A DNA stretch of 64,000 bases, taken from assembly GCA_030544235.1 (NCBI GenBank), contig CM060470.1:24172098-24236097 (forward strand), in the 5' to 3' direction. Of the stretch, positions 1 through 11,219 are shown in pieces. The translations under genes were made by a program, and so were the position numbers. Source of the stretch: Lepturacanthus savala (taxonomy: Eukaryota; Chordata; Actinopteri; Scombriformes; Trichiuridae). Positions within the stretch are counted from its first letter, which is position 1. Every line of letters starts with the position of its first letter. The notes under the pieces were generated by a model, which was given only the letters and a program-made list of their open reading frames with translations, was not told where the DNA came from and ran no database searches.

Positions 1-139
1 CCTGTATTATTTACTGTATTGCTTTACATCTTTACCCTCAATTTGTTATAAACAACTCAGCATTCTGGTTGGAAATACAACTAATATTGTTTTAAAATCT
101 ACACCATGAAAAACTACTTGAATTGTCAATAAGTATAAA

Positions 140-632
140 GAGTATGCACAGTGGAAAGTCTGCCAAAAGATCTATGACAATTCAGAAGCAGTTCCAAGCT
201 TTAGAGGCTGAGGTTGAAGCGTCTGTGCATTCAATACAACAACAGTTGTCCGAGTGCTTCACCAGTCGCAGTGACAAAGATAACTTCTTTTTTTTCTTGC
301 ATGACATCACAGCTAGAGTTTGCCAGAAGGCACGTGGGCGACTCTGAAGTCAGCTGGAAGAAGGTTAAATGGTCTGAAGAGACTGAAATTGAGCTTATTG
401 GCCAACAGAGTAAAGGCTGTATTTGGGGTAAGCCAAATACTGCACATCCTAATGAACAAACCATCCCCACTGCGTAGCCTGGTGCTGGTGGCAGCAGGGA
501 TGCTGCTCTGCCACAGGCCCTGGAAGGAAAGAAGCTAAGATTTTTGCACAGACGGGAATGGAGAGAAACTTGATGCAGGCTGCAATTGAGAGAAGATTTG
601 TTTTCCAGCAAGATACTAAGCCTAAACTTAAT
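140..632 (+). pseudogene. Decayed Tc1-like transposase relic
   Basis: This is an old fragment of a Tc1/mariner DDE transposase, the nuclear enzyme that cuts and pastes its own element. Pieces of the protein lie in different frames. Around 225-275 the text LSEC...TSR switches frame to VAVTK. Then 310-475 reads ARRHVGDSEVSWKKV, followed by WSEETEIEL and GKPNTAHPNEQTIPT, before a stop at 475-477. A further piece at 558-632 reads NLMQAAIERRFVFQQD. The first catalytic Asp of the usual WSDET motif is Glu here (codon 376-378). The HGGG block is unreadable, and homology stops before the third catalytic residue. No terminal repeats were found on either side. The lineage differs from the copies at 31 and 39 kb. 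Recognition is by motif order only, but four collinear motifs make chance unlikely. Confidence 0.75.
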
Positions 633-640
633 CCTTACAT

Positions 641-760
641 ACTGTTCAGGTCAAATTTGACCAGTTTTGACATTTGGAAGCAATAAAACACCACAAATTA
701 CATTCTTAAGCCTGAGATTTTATGGCTTTTCAAATTTGACCCGTATTTATTCAAAGTCAC
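641..760. repeat. Palindrome-bearing stretch, possible MITE fragment
   Basis: Directly after the transposase relic, the sequence at 648-662 contains the perfect 14-base palindrome GGTCAAATTTGACC. A related half, TCAAATTTGACCC, recurs near 735-747. The same 14-base palindrome appears once more in the window at 26654-26667. Sequence of this kind occurs in some fish piggyBac-like or hAT-like short elements, but no full element with target duplications can be delimited here. It could also be a nuclear-receptor-like inverted half-site arising by chance. Confidence 0.35.
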
Positions 761-2209
761 CAGAGCAAGTCAAATCAAGGTAAAGCATGGTTACAGAAAA
801 TCTGGGAACAGTAAAATTACAGAACAGAGTTCATGGGGGACCTGTCATGGAATGCTGTAGGGATGACGTATTTTTGTAGGAAAACCCAGAAATTAAGATT
901 GACTTGGTTCCCTCAACAAAACACCTATTTCAGGTATAATCAAAAATATATTCAGAGAATACATTGACTTGAGAACAAGGGAATTGGACATGCTAAAATG
1001 CTAACTCAGTTCCAGGTTTAAGGATCCATTTCTTCAGGACTCTAAATGGTCATGAGATGCCACAGCATCCTACACCAGTATATAAGCCTGAAGAATATAA
1101 CACACCAGCAACCAACATAGGTGCTGTTGTAGTGGATGGCAGCTTTAAAGGCATCACAAAAAGTACTAAAAACAAAGATATTGTGGATCTGTTAATCAAT
1201 TTTAAAAATTAGACAGTAGGTTAAATATAGTTCAAGTATTAGAAGAGGAGGACAAGGTGTAGGAAAGGCCCTTATGACTTATCGTTGTAATTCTTTTAGA
1301 GATCTCTTTTCACTTTGCTATAAAGGAGTCTTTTTCTGTTGATCAGTGCCAAAAAAGCCTCATTGAATGAATTAATGTTGATTCAATGTTGTAAAACAAT
1401 AAAACATTAAGTGGGATGAAAGCTAGACTCTGGAAAAAGGTAGTAAATTAATCTAGATGAACTGCAGTTGCTGAGGTCAAGAATGAACACTAACACCAGC
1501 ACTTTGAAACCAGAGGGTTTCAACGTGGGAGGCAGGCCTCCCCAGGGGGTTCCAAACAGTTTCAGGGGAGGCTCCGAGAACGGAAGTAAAATAATATTAC
1601 ATTAGATATCAGAAGGTCACATAGAGTAAAATAGGTAAAGATATGGTTCTGAGCTACAGTAGTTCAGGGTAACTGTTGTTTTTGAGTCAGAAACTAATAA
1701 ATGCCTTCTGACAGACCTTTTTAATGTATTTTATATCATTTAAAAGTTATGTTAAATAGTGACATTCTGTTTTTGTCTTGTCAAATAAAATAACATTGTG
1801 AGCCCACAATGAAACTAAGCAAGTAAATGACCAGGAAGGTAAACTGACTTGGAGTCACAGTCTCAGACTTTACACTGAATGAATGATGAATGTTTTATTA
1901 GGAACATGTAAACGATAGTAATAATAATGATAAATGTAAAAAAGTTTAACAAACAGTGTAAACAGCCAATAAATTACAATACAATTAATATTTACTGCAT
2001 AGTTTGCATAGTACTCATAGTAATGACAAGCTTTATAGAACTACACTACATTTTCATATGATTAAAAATGTACTTTACATTTTTGAATTGAGAAAATAGC
2101 AGATTTAATTAGTGGGGAAATAACCCTAAACCTGAATCTTTTACCAAGACAAATTTAACCTTGAAAATTGAAAGTTGTACATTTAAATACAGCTTGCTTG
2201 CTGTATCCA
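761..2209. other. Unassigned AT-rich DNA
   Basis: No ORF, repeat or RNA gene is recognisable. Around 1505-1590 there is a short GC-richer patch with runs such as GGGAGGCAGGCCTCCCC that looks foreign to its surroundings and may be a repeat fragment. The rest is low-complexity AT-rich sequence. Confidence 0.5.
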
Positions 2210-2600
2210 AGTTTGAGCTCTGAGACAGCAACATCATGTCCCGTCAGGAGAGCCATGCTGTGTCATTGTGGGCTGGAAGCTGCAGCTGTGTGAAGTTCCT
2301 ACTGATGTTGATTGCTTTCTGCTGTGTCATTGTTGCCAGATGATGCCCACAATGCTACTGTGCTGTGCCTTTGGCCTCTAAATAAAGCACCCCCTCCCAG
2401 AGTCCAATTCCTGGCCCAAGTGCAACCATTCTGGTGCAGACCCCCTGGGCGTGTGAATCCTCTGGCAAGTGCCCATTTAGGGGCAGAAGGGGTGAGTACA
2501 TGGCCACAACCAGTGGGAACACCTGCAGCTCTGGGATGAGCCAGTACTGCACTCTGCCAGGGGCCATTTGAGGGCAGTTTCAGAGAGTTTGGCACAGAGC
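2210..2600. other. GC-richer block of unknown origin
   Basis: This block stands out from its AT-rich surroundings by higher GC content and by moderately long open frames on both strands (plus 2312-2539; minus 2299-2595 and 2355-2567). None of the translations is recognised. An AATAAA at about 2381-2386 lies inside it. It could be a fragment of a retroelement or LTR, a lineage-specific repeat, or an exon of a non-coding transcript. Nothing in the sequence decides between these. Confidence 0.3.
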
Positions 2601-2780
2601 CAAAGGAAGTTTTATAAAGGGAACTGGCACAATATCAAGGCAAAAGTAACAAAAGTAAGAGTACAAGGGAGTAAGTAGAGAATTGGTCCCCTTTTTGGGT
2701 TGGTAACCAATTATAACAGTGAAGGGTTGTCTCAGGTCAGTCAATGATAAAATGAATGAGCCTTAATACTTGTGGCTGAC

Positions 2781-2860
2781 AGACACAAAACAGTCACCCT
2801 GGGGCTCTTGAACTGCTTTTAACTCAGTAGACCATGAAATCCTACTCCAGACTACAAAAA
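2781..2860 (+). pseudogene. LINE reverse transcriptase scrap (L2/CR1-like)
   Basis: Codons 2812-2853 read TAFNSVDHEILLQ, which matches the reverse-transcriptase motif A block of L2/CR1-type LINEs (usually AAFDTVDHxILLxRL). The catalytic Asp of this block is Asn here, and the preceding segment is out of frame. Nothing downstream continues the RT. It is a short dead fragment, and the clade assignment is tentative. Confidence 0.5.
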
Positions 2861-4748
2861 TATATATCACGCAACACAGACACAACTTCAATCGTGTTAG
2901 AGAGCTCCTGAAAATGGTTCCGTGCACTTGTGATATTTATATTTAAAATAATAATGCTTTGTTATTCTGGAAATTAAAAAAAAGAATAGTTACTGGCTTA
3001 CTGTGACAAATGTGTGTTTTAGAGTGTAGAAAAAGAAGTGGGATGAAGCATTTGTTACACCAGTGTTACATAAGATGCACAGGCTTACACATTAAAAGAC
3101 ACATTTTTGTGTCAACCTGCATGTGTGCGCGCGTGTGTGTTTGTACACAAGTGCAGAAGACACAAGGTTGTCCACGTTCCTCCTTGTCCAGGCATATCAA
3201 AGGCAGGTGCCAACCCTTGTGTTCCTGCCAGCCTGATACTATGCCAGATTCCAAAGGTTAACAAGATTCTGCACTCTGCAACCAGCTACAGACAATAGTG
3301 GCATTATTCTCTTTGCACATACCTTCTTTGGTTCTCCTTTCCAGAACCTCCTTGATGTGCAGCACAAAACCAGGCTTGTGTGATTTGAACCCAGGAACGT
3401 GCCGAGGAAAGATGATCGTGACATTTGTGTGTAATAACACTTTTTTACTTTATAAAGGGGAAATCATTCTTTAGATTACCATGAAAATGGTAAATCAAAT
3501 GCAGTTTTTTTTCTACTGCTAAATGAATTGTATATGTGTTTATACATAGACTGAATATAACTGTTTAAAAATCAAAAGTTCTCCTTCAGTATTAAATTGC
3601 CCTCCCCGGCAATATGCACTCCTGTCTCCTTGCTGTTATTTATTATGGTTGTGTGCAGCATGAGAGCCTCTTGTGCATTTGAAAATAAATATTTTATCCA
3701 TTTATATGAGACTCTAATCATCAAAGTCAATGCAGTAAAAGACAGTGAGTGATCTTTGTAGTCGAATCTTTTGTCAAACATTTTTACATGACATCATCAC
3801 ATTTTTTATTGCAAGTTAGGAACTCTTTATCAATGAATTGATATGGTATGTTATTCTAGGGTTAGAGACTTAATTAGTGAATGAACACTTGTAGTAAAAC
3901 ACTTAGAGAGTTCGAAGTAGAATCACGCTAAACTAATACGGTCTATATTATTAAACATTATCAAAGGTTAAGTGACTATCATTTCAAATGTAAGCTCTTC
4001 ACCAACTCCTGAGAGACATACAGAGAAAATGCTCCACTATGTTTTCAAGTGAGTGACTCACTTGTGTCGGCTGTTGGGTGCACAGCAGCAGTTTAACAGA
4101 GTTTACCACAGACACACAACTTCCTGCTGCAGCTAGACACAAGGTTGATAAAAGCAGCACATTTGTCAGCCTCAAAACTGAGTCATAAAGCTGAGGGGAC
4201 TGAAAAGTCCCTGTGGATTCATTATGACATGCAACCTTCATATTACACACACCCAACAGTCCTTTGATAAACTGCAAAAAACAAAACAGGAAATGAATAG
4301 TCCTCCTTTAAATATCAGTGACAGCACAAATGTACAAACTTGTTGTTCTAGTCGCATTATCTATACTGATAATTACATGATTTTAACTATGTGGCCTTTG
4401 GACAAACTGGATACATGAATAAAATTCAACACACATACACACAACACACATACAACTCATAGTTAAAGATGAAACTAACCTTTTGTCTTTTGACGTCTTA
4501 CAGGCAGTGTGTAGTGGGTTCAGGTTTCATGTATATGAGTTGTTATAGGTTCTGCCAAATAGTGATTTTTCCCTATAAACTTTTCCTGATTTAGATTTAA
4601 TAAATGTTGAAATGATCCAACATTTTACTCAAAATAGATTAGAGACAAGTCCAAAATATAAAAAGAGATTCATGTATCATAAATTTGTTTTATACATTTC
4701 CGTCTCCCATTAATCATCTCACTGCTGCTCAGATTTATCTGTTGAACC
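2861..4748. other. Unassigned DNA, one weak exon candidate
   Basis: No repeat family is recognised. A minus-strand open stretch at about 3318-3440 ends at a good splice-donor-like sequence (see findings). A minus-strand frame at 3999-4277 contains a hydrophobic run but matches nothing known to me. A short CA-rich patch sits at 4428-4452. Confidence 0.4.
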
Positions 4749-5057
4749 ACTGGATGAAACTAGCTAACTGTAAATAAAGCAGTTAAAAGTTGCTCCACAC
4801 CAGCAGCTATAACAGTAACATGCTGCTCTATCACCAATGCTTCATATTAATAATCTAATGATGCCATATATAATAACAATATATCAGTCAGTGGGATCAA
4901 ATAAGTACTTTTATTGCAATAGTGTTGGTAATATATTGCTGCTAATTCTAATACTGTAAAAGCTAATAATGAACTTTTACTTGGAAAGGAATATTCTTAC
5001 ATTGCTGTATTGGTATTTTTACTTGAGCAAAGGATCCGATTACTTTTTCCACCTCCC
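4749..5057 (-). mobile_element. CAGTGG-ended hAT-like MITE, reverse copy
   Basis: This matches a very common percomorph non-autonomous element whose ends carry CAGTGGTGGAAGAAGTACTC-like sequence, here read on the minus strand. The diagnostic outer part is TTTTTACTTGAGCAAAGGATC followed by a degraded CCACC end near 5050-5057. The interior contains the family's typical GTAACATGCTGCTCTA, ATCTAATGATG and ATATATCAGTCAG. It has no coding capacity. The plus-oriented relatives in this window are at 20701, 28990 and 35649. Assignment to the hAT superfamily is inferred from the CAG...CTG ends. Confidence 0.65.
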
Positions 5058-6492
5058 ACAAGATGCAATCAGCAGTAATAAATGAGCCTGTTTGTGTACA
5101 GGCATTCCATTCTTAAATCAGCATTGCTATATTTGATTATAGTTATGCCTTGGCCATGTTTTTATTGATATAATAATGTCATCTAAGTGGAATTACTCTC
5201 ATATATTCATGTGATTACCAGTAAAAAATAAAGTAGATAAATTCAGGAATAGATCACAAAGTAACTCAAAATATGTAGCCTACCATATAAATAAGAAAAA
5301 AACTTGACCTACTCTGCACTGCTTCTGTATTTTTTCACATCTCTGTCTGTCTGCACTGTACCTATTTATTATTTATTATGCTATGAAGTCACAGTCTATA
5401 AAAGGCGGAATACATGTTAGACTGAGTTAGACTGCACACAGAGCACTTGTTAAATATGTGTATGTCTCCTGAGTGAAACCTTTCTCTAAATAATACATTT
5501 ATTAATTGTAAGTAGACTCTTGTACTGGAAGAAAATGTTAAGATACTGAAAACAGTTTACAATTAAAAAGTATTCAGCAGGGGTAATAAATGTTTTTATA
5601 TGAGACGTGCATGCTCCAGCTTTTCTCCTCACTGAAAACATGAGCCACTGTGTTCCATTACAGCCATAAACACCTAGCTGCTTTGCTGACATGAACTATG
5701 GCACTTTGGATTTGAGCTGTCTGAACATGTACGCATGCACACAAACACACTACATGTGCGCACAAACGCAGACTGGGCTGTGTTACAGTTGCTATTGAGT
5801 TTCACTACTGTTCTATGCGAGATCCTGCAGAGATTTGGAGCCAAGGATATGAGTGAAGCTCCACAGTTTAATAGCAACACCATCTCCATTTTAACATTTT
5901 AGCTTTTAGAGCCAAACTGTGTAGTACTATCTATCCGCCCATGTCACAGACTCCTTAAAGCAGTTCATTTTGAAAAAAAAAGGTAAAAGAAAACACTGTG
6001 GAAATTAGTTTTTTTCTGAATTCAGGGGCATCTAAGTGATTAATTTGACTGTACGCTAGTAACTATCTTTGCTTATATGCCAGCAATATGCATGTATTGA
6101 ATAAAATGTCATGCTCTCATAGTCATTTAACCATGTGTCACCTTAGTTTATGGAAACATCTTGAGTGTTTTGTGTCAAAGCCCATGACCTGTGAAGTGTA
6201 GAGTGTGGCCATGAAGGAACGCACCTGGTTGGCAACAATGCTGAGGTACACTGCGGTATTCAAAGTATGTTCAGATTGCGTGTATCAGGAACCCAACTTT
6301 ACACACCACAAGCAACCTGTACCTATTAATACCCATGTTACAATTAGCATATTGTGGTCACCAACAGAGTGGTGAGTTTGCTGATTGATTTCAGAAAGGT
6401 AGTGCAACATGGCAGGCTTCACACATGAGGACCAGCTCGCTATGTAGATTTCTATATGACTCCAAACTTTTAAACGGTGTATAAAAGTAACG

Positions 6493-6495
<3 letters not shown>
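5058..6495. other. Unassigned AT-rich DNA
   Basis: No gene or recognisable interspersed repeat. Short alternating purine-pyrimidine patches such as ACGCATGCACACAAAC near 5731-5768 are the only local structure seen. Confidence 0.5.

Positions 6496-6569
<74 letters not shown>
6496..6569. repeat. Compound (TA)n-(GA)n microsatellite
   Basis: About 20 uninterrupted TA units (6496-6535) run directly into about 17 uninterrupted GA units (to 6569). The length and lack of interruption suggest it is recent and likely length-polymorphic. The dipeptide-repeat frame over it on the minus strand is an artefact of the array. Confidence 0.97.
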
Positions 6570-6572
<3 letters not shown>

Positions 6573-7137
6573 TACTAATTTCCACTAAACTGGACAAACT
6601 GGACCTTTAAGCTTATAAAGTATGCCAATAGAAAATTAAAAGCAAAATGTTTGGATTTGTGGAGTAACGTCAGAGTTCTTTGTATGCCTGGCTTATGATA
6701 GAAACTGTTGGCTTGGGTTTCCACTGGCATTTGTGGGTGGCTTTTGCAAACCCCAGGACAAGTTGAAAAGCTTAGCTCTTACGAAATGTCACTCACTCAG
6801 ACATGAAGTCAGAGTCTAACCAATGGACCAGCAGCAATTCATCATCTGAAGCGTTTCTGTTACACCTCTCATATATTTACTTCATGGTCTGCAGTGAAAG
6901 AGAATGGACTCTTGTTCTACACTACGGAGGTGTGTGTCGGACAGAGTCCAGCACAGGTAGGTACCCACAGCTTCCCTGATGTTGCGCATTTCACAAGGAT
7001 TAGGAAAATGTCAAACAATGTAAAACTATCCCTATAGAAAACCATCAGTGTGAAGAAAGAAACAAAGGAGACATGTCATTTTAGATTTCAAGATAGATAA
7101 CACTCACCAAGTCAAACATTATACTGAAACACAGATC
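6570..7137. other. Unassigned DNA
   Basis: Ordinary single-copy-looking sequence. I see no repeat, exon or RNA gene. Confidence 0.5.
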
Positions 7138-7500
7138 TTAAAGGTCCCACACTGAAGGAAATGTGATTCTAATATACTTTTGATTGGAAGAAGGTCTAGG
7201 TGTTATATATCTACCGTCACGTTTCAAAATGCTCAATACACAGAGAAATACAAACAGCACAAATTCTAAAACTGTTCCTTAAAACCAGCCATCAAGCGTT
7301 TTGTTAAGTTGTGATGTCACAACTATACAGTCACCACCCACTCCCCATCCACAGACATTCAAATCAGCCAATCACAGGAAAAGCTCATTAATAATAATAC
7401 GTCTGGCACAAAATACCTGGTTCTCTCTAGAGCTCCAGAGAGGAGATGTAAAACTATATTTTAATGATGATTTTCGTGATGATTTTTGATTCTTAAAACT
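7138..7500 (+). repeat. TTAA-AGGTCCCA mid-repetitive teleost element
   Basis: The segment begins with TTAAAGGTCCCACACTG, followed by blocks resembling a widespread teleost MITE-like repeat. These include CTCAATACACAGAGAAATAC, a GTGATGTCACAACTATACA block and CATTCAAATCAGCCAATC. The far end, which should mirror the AGGTCCC start, is not identifiable, so this copy seems 3'-truncated near 7500. TTAA at the start would fit piggyBac-type insertion, but the missing second end makes this inference weak. Confidence 0.5.
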
Positions 7501-10500
7501 ACATATATGTCTTGTTAGGGATATATTTTTGTATTATTATTTTTTCTATTGAGTAAGTAAGGGTCAAGGAGAACACAATCACTATTTCAGTATGATACAT
7601 ACTCATATATCTTAATGAAATCAAATGTCATGATTTGCCCGTGTTTATGTTGCACACTCATAAATACCTTATGGCCCTTTTTTAGGGATACCAAACCTTC
7701 AAAAAACCTTCTCTGACTACATCAAATACTGCAAATCTCATTCACAAAAAGGGGATGAGATTATTAAATACAGACATAATTAAATACACCATCAAATACA
7801 CACTTAAATTCATACACTTCTTGGCAGTAGTATTCAATTACTAAGTAGTACTGTATGCAGTTTATATTCTACTTTCTTTTGGGTTTTTTTACAGTAGTTT
7901 CTAGTTACTTTTTACTAATTTCTTTTATAGTTGAGTGTAATGCATTACACATTAATGCATTACTAATACACACTCAGAGGTTACCCTTTTCTGCAATATG
8001 TTCTTTTTACTTTTTACAGTGAACTATTACTGCACAATAATGTAAGATGGCTGAGCAAATGCAACACAGTGGGATATTTCTGGTCCATTCCAAAATAAAT
8101 AGCAGCTTTCTTAGAACAGCTCAATAGTCAGGAAGCAACACAGTTTTCACTTTTGGAAGTGGATGGATATGGTTGCTCTTTTTGGCTGGCATCACACCCT
8201 AATGAGCTCTGTAAGATGCAGGGCTGGAAACCATCCACTTTGTGACGTAATAACATCTGTCCGCTCATTCCAGAGGAAACTGGACAGTTTCAAAGATGAT
8301 CTTCAAGGAGATTGCACACTTCCCAAAAGTGCAGGAGTGGATTCAGTGTGAGGGAAATAAAAACAAGCTGAAACTTCAGTAAAAGGTTTGACAGCTTCAG
8401 ACTTGGACAGCAATTCTTCCTGCTAATCCAGAATCTTTTCCTCATCAGAGGATTTTCACAGACCTTCAAATGGGTACGTGCTGGATCTTAGCTTGAGCTC
8501 ATTGATCTGCAAGCAAATGTTGCGTTAAGAGAGCATTTTGAAGCAACTGACCCTTACTTTCTGACTACAGACTGGTTCTGACACTGTTTTCCTTGGTCTA
8601 ACAAAGTAGCACTGCACAACTTGACCATGTTTGGATAGACTTACGTCTGCCTTCTCCACTATGAACATTATCAAAAGATATCTACCATTCCAGCATCTAC
8701 ACATGTGCATCAGCATGGCACTAAACCAAGCAAGACCCAGACTACTGGCAGAGCAGTCACATGCCCATTTCTCTCACTAAGAAAGTAAGTAGAGAAAAAA
8801 AGCTGTAGAGAAAAGGGGTTGTTCAAAGTCCCAGTTACACTTTTTATGTCTTGTTTTCTTTTCCTTGAAATATAGGCCTTAAGTTAATTTGGCTGGGACT
8901 AGTTTTATTTATACAGATTGCTATACAAGTTTAAGGTGTATGTTTAAAGTATCCTACTTTAAAAAAATACAAAATATTGATGAATGCAGTCAAGGACACG
9001 CCTGCTTTGAAACCCATCTTGAAACAAATCTCCTTTCTACTGTTACTATTTTCAACACTATTGCCTTCATATTTTTATGACTTTAAAATTGTTTTAGTAG
9101 CCTTGAATTTAAAAGCTTGAAATGAATAGTTTTTTGTTTGATTTACATTGTTTTTTTGCCCAATTTGAACTCCCTTGCTGCAATGCTTCATAGTCATTGA
9201 GCTTTATGCAGCTGTATTTAAGTTATCTCAGTTTACATTTTGTGAATAACAGTTGAAAGGTGGCACGGCAGTTATCACTGTCTCCTTATAGTTAAAATGT
9301 TAAAAATTGTTAGTTAAATGTTATTTAAAAACATTTCACTAACATTAACTTATGGTTTGAATCTTCGGACTGCATTGAAATATACTGGATAGATGACTAA
9401 GGTGTCTAAGGAAAAAAAATTAACTGCAGCTAGTTTTAAACTTAAAGTTAAAAACTTAATACTCACAATGTAAGATCTGTTAGAAAGCTCACAAGCTATT
9501 TTACATAATATTTTCAATTACCCAGTTTGAGAAATTCTACACCTACTTTTTGTAAAACACACAATGCTGGTTTGTGCTTTGACCAAATAGGACCCTTGTG
9601 ATTTACTATTTAGAATTTTAGAAAGTGATCATATGCTCATCTACAATTAGCCACAGATGTCCATGTCATGTCATTTCCAGGGTTACTGGAGTCTAATAAA
9701 TATTGTAATTATAATCTGAAGATCATCATATGGTCATATAGTTTAATTTTCCCACTGAGGGTGAAATCACATATTGAAACAGGTGTCAAAATATTGCCTG
9801 AGTCATATCTCCTACAGTGTTCATTAAATAAATTTCAGACTAGACCTAATTGTCAAAAGGAAGCCATTTACGCCCTGGAAGATAATATATGGAAAGTATG
9901 TACATTTCAAGGCATTTAGATTATTTATTTTACATATAGATACTTGTTCAGACATATTTCACTGTGACATACAGTCCATGTAGGATGTAAAACATTTGGC
10001 TGATAGAGTTTCTGTCTTTTTCCCATGACAGTGTAATATGTACACATTTATTTAAGTATGAAAGAACTCTACTTCCAGGATTTGTGGGGAATTCCCTCTT
10101 TGGCTATCGGGTGTGTGTCTGCTCACAGAAATACCAAAGCATCAGGGCATTTAATCCCGTCTGCACATTCGCATAAGTTTTGTTGTATGCCAAGCAATTC
10201 TTACACAAGTCAGTTTTAATGGGTTCAATGGAATGTTGATGGTTTTAGAATATCTGTAATGAAGTGAGAAGCTTCTGTTTATCAATGTTAGACAAGACAA
10301 CACCTTAACACACATGCTCACAAGCATAAATGTTCCCACACTTAAAAAACACATAGATCACAGATCTCTGCAGCCTCTCCTCATAAAGAAAATGACAGTA
10401 TAGGTGTAAAATTCAGTGAGACAAATAGAACTTTCTAGTAGCCGTAGAAATTATGATCCGAGAAAGCGGCTTAGACATTGATATTAGATGATTTTCTTAT

Positions 10501-10664
10501 TAGGATGATGTCTGTTGGATGGATAGATAATAATTTGATGGCAAAAAGTGAACAGAAGACAATTAAAAAGAAAAAGCCTATTTCAGTGTTTACTGTTGAA
10601 ATGAAGTAGAATGTTTTGGAACTTTAATGAAGTGGAAACCACATTTCAACTCATTTCAACCCAA
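7501..10664. other. Unassigned AT-rich DNA
   Basis: About 3 kb with no gene recognised. A possibly decayed MITE copy may lie at 7800-8040 (ATTAATGCATTACTAATA and TCTGCAATATG), but similarity is too weak to call. A tRNA-like scrap at 9257-9295 is too short to assign. The segment 8100-8350 is somewhat less AT-rich, with no recognised coding potential. Confidence 0.45.
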
Positions 10665-11058
10665 ACCATCTTTCTCCATAGACTGTCAAAGATAATGGAC
10701 CTAATGACTGTGACATCACCCATTGGCTTATGGACTCTTGTTTTAGATGTCTTGAATTTGGTGTTTTGATGGTTGCCATCTTGGAAAACACAATAAACAA
10801 CCCTTTAGAGGGTTGCTGGACAAGACTTTTTAGATGATGTTTGTAAACTTTCATTAACTGAAAACACACTGTGAAATAGTGACAGCTATGCATAAGCTCT
10901 TATTCTAATCATGGGTTCCGTATATAACCAGCTACGTTGCCATGGTAGTGATTTGTCAATCACATTGTAGCCATGTGCTAAAGCATTTACTGTCTGTTTT
11001 TTGCTAAATGGACCAACGCAAATGATATACGTTACAATATAGGCTGATAATCTTGTGT
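10665..11058 (+). repeat. Mid-repetitive teleost element (GTGACATCACCCATTGG family)
   Basis: A known-looking teleost repeat with collinear blocks: CTCCATAGACTGTCAAAGA, GTGACATCACCCATTGG, GTTGCCATCTTGG, TCTTATTCTAATCATGGGTT, CATGGTAGTGATTTGTCAAT and TAAATGGACCAA. These occur in this order in dispersed copies in other fish genomes as I recall them. It has no coding capacity. Superfamily and orientation convention are unknown to me. Confidence 0.5.
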
Positions 11059-11120
11059 TACTGAAATTCAGAATCAATAGGGATCCTAATTATCAACTAC
11101 TTCAGCCTTTTTTCCCTGCT

Positions 11121-11219
11121 GTGATTGTGAGTACCCAGATACACCAGGCCAACACTGAGAGACTCAGAAAGAGCTTCTACACTCAGGTTGCTAGGATTCT
11201 GAATACGGTCACTGCCTAA
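11121..11219 (+). pseudogene. Possible C-terminal scrap of an L2/CR1-like LINE ORF2
   Basis: The frame from 11121 to the stop at 11217-11219 reads ...NTERLRKSFYTQVARILNTV. This resembles the C-terminal tail after the reverse transcriptase in L2/CR1/Rex1-type LINEs (R-L/F-R-x-SF-xPxAxRxLN). It is short and the match is by motif only. The surrounding DNA, including the GC-rich stretch to about 11280, is non-coding. It is on the same strand as the LINE scraps at 2.8 and 13.0 kb, but there is no evidence they belong to one insertion. Confidence 0.4.

Noticed and set aside
3999..4277. Minus-strand frame with a hydrophobic segment as a membrane protein
   Set aside because: The hydrophobic run is the only feature. 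There is no signal of homology, and codon use is like the background.
6391..6597. Ile-Tyr/Ser-Leu repeat protein on minus
   Set aside because: Translation of the TA/GA microsatellite. The same applies to the frames over the CA array at 26562.
7800..8040. Additional copy of the CAGTGG-type MITE
   Set aside because: Only scattered words such as ATTAATGCATTACTAATA match, and no terminal sequence is present.
9257..9295. tRNA-like scrap GGTGGCACGGCAGTTATCAC
   Set aside because: Too short, with no SINE body or B box following.
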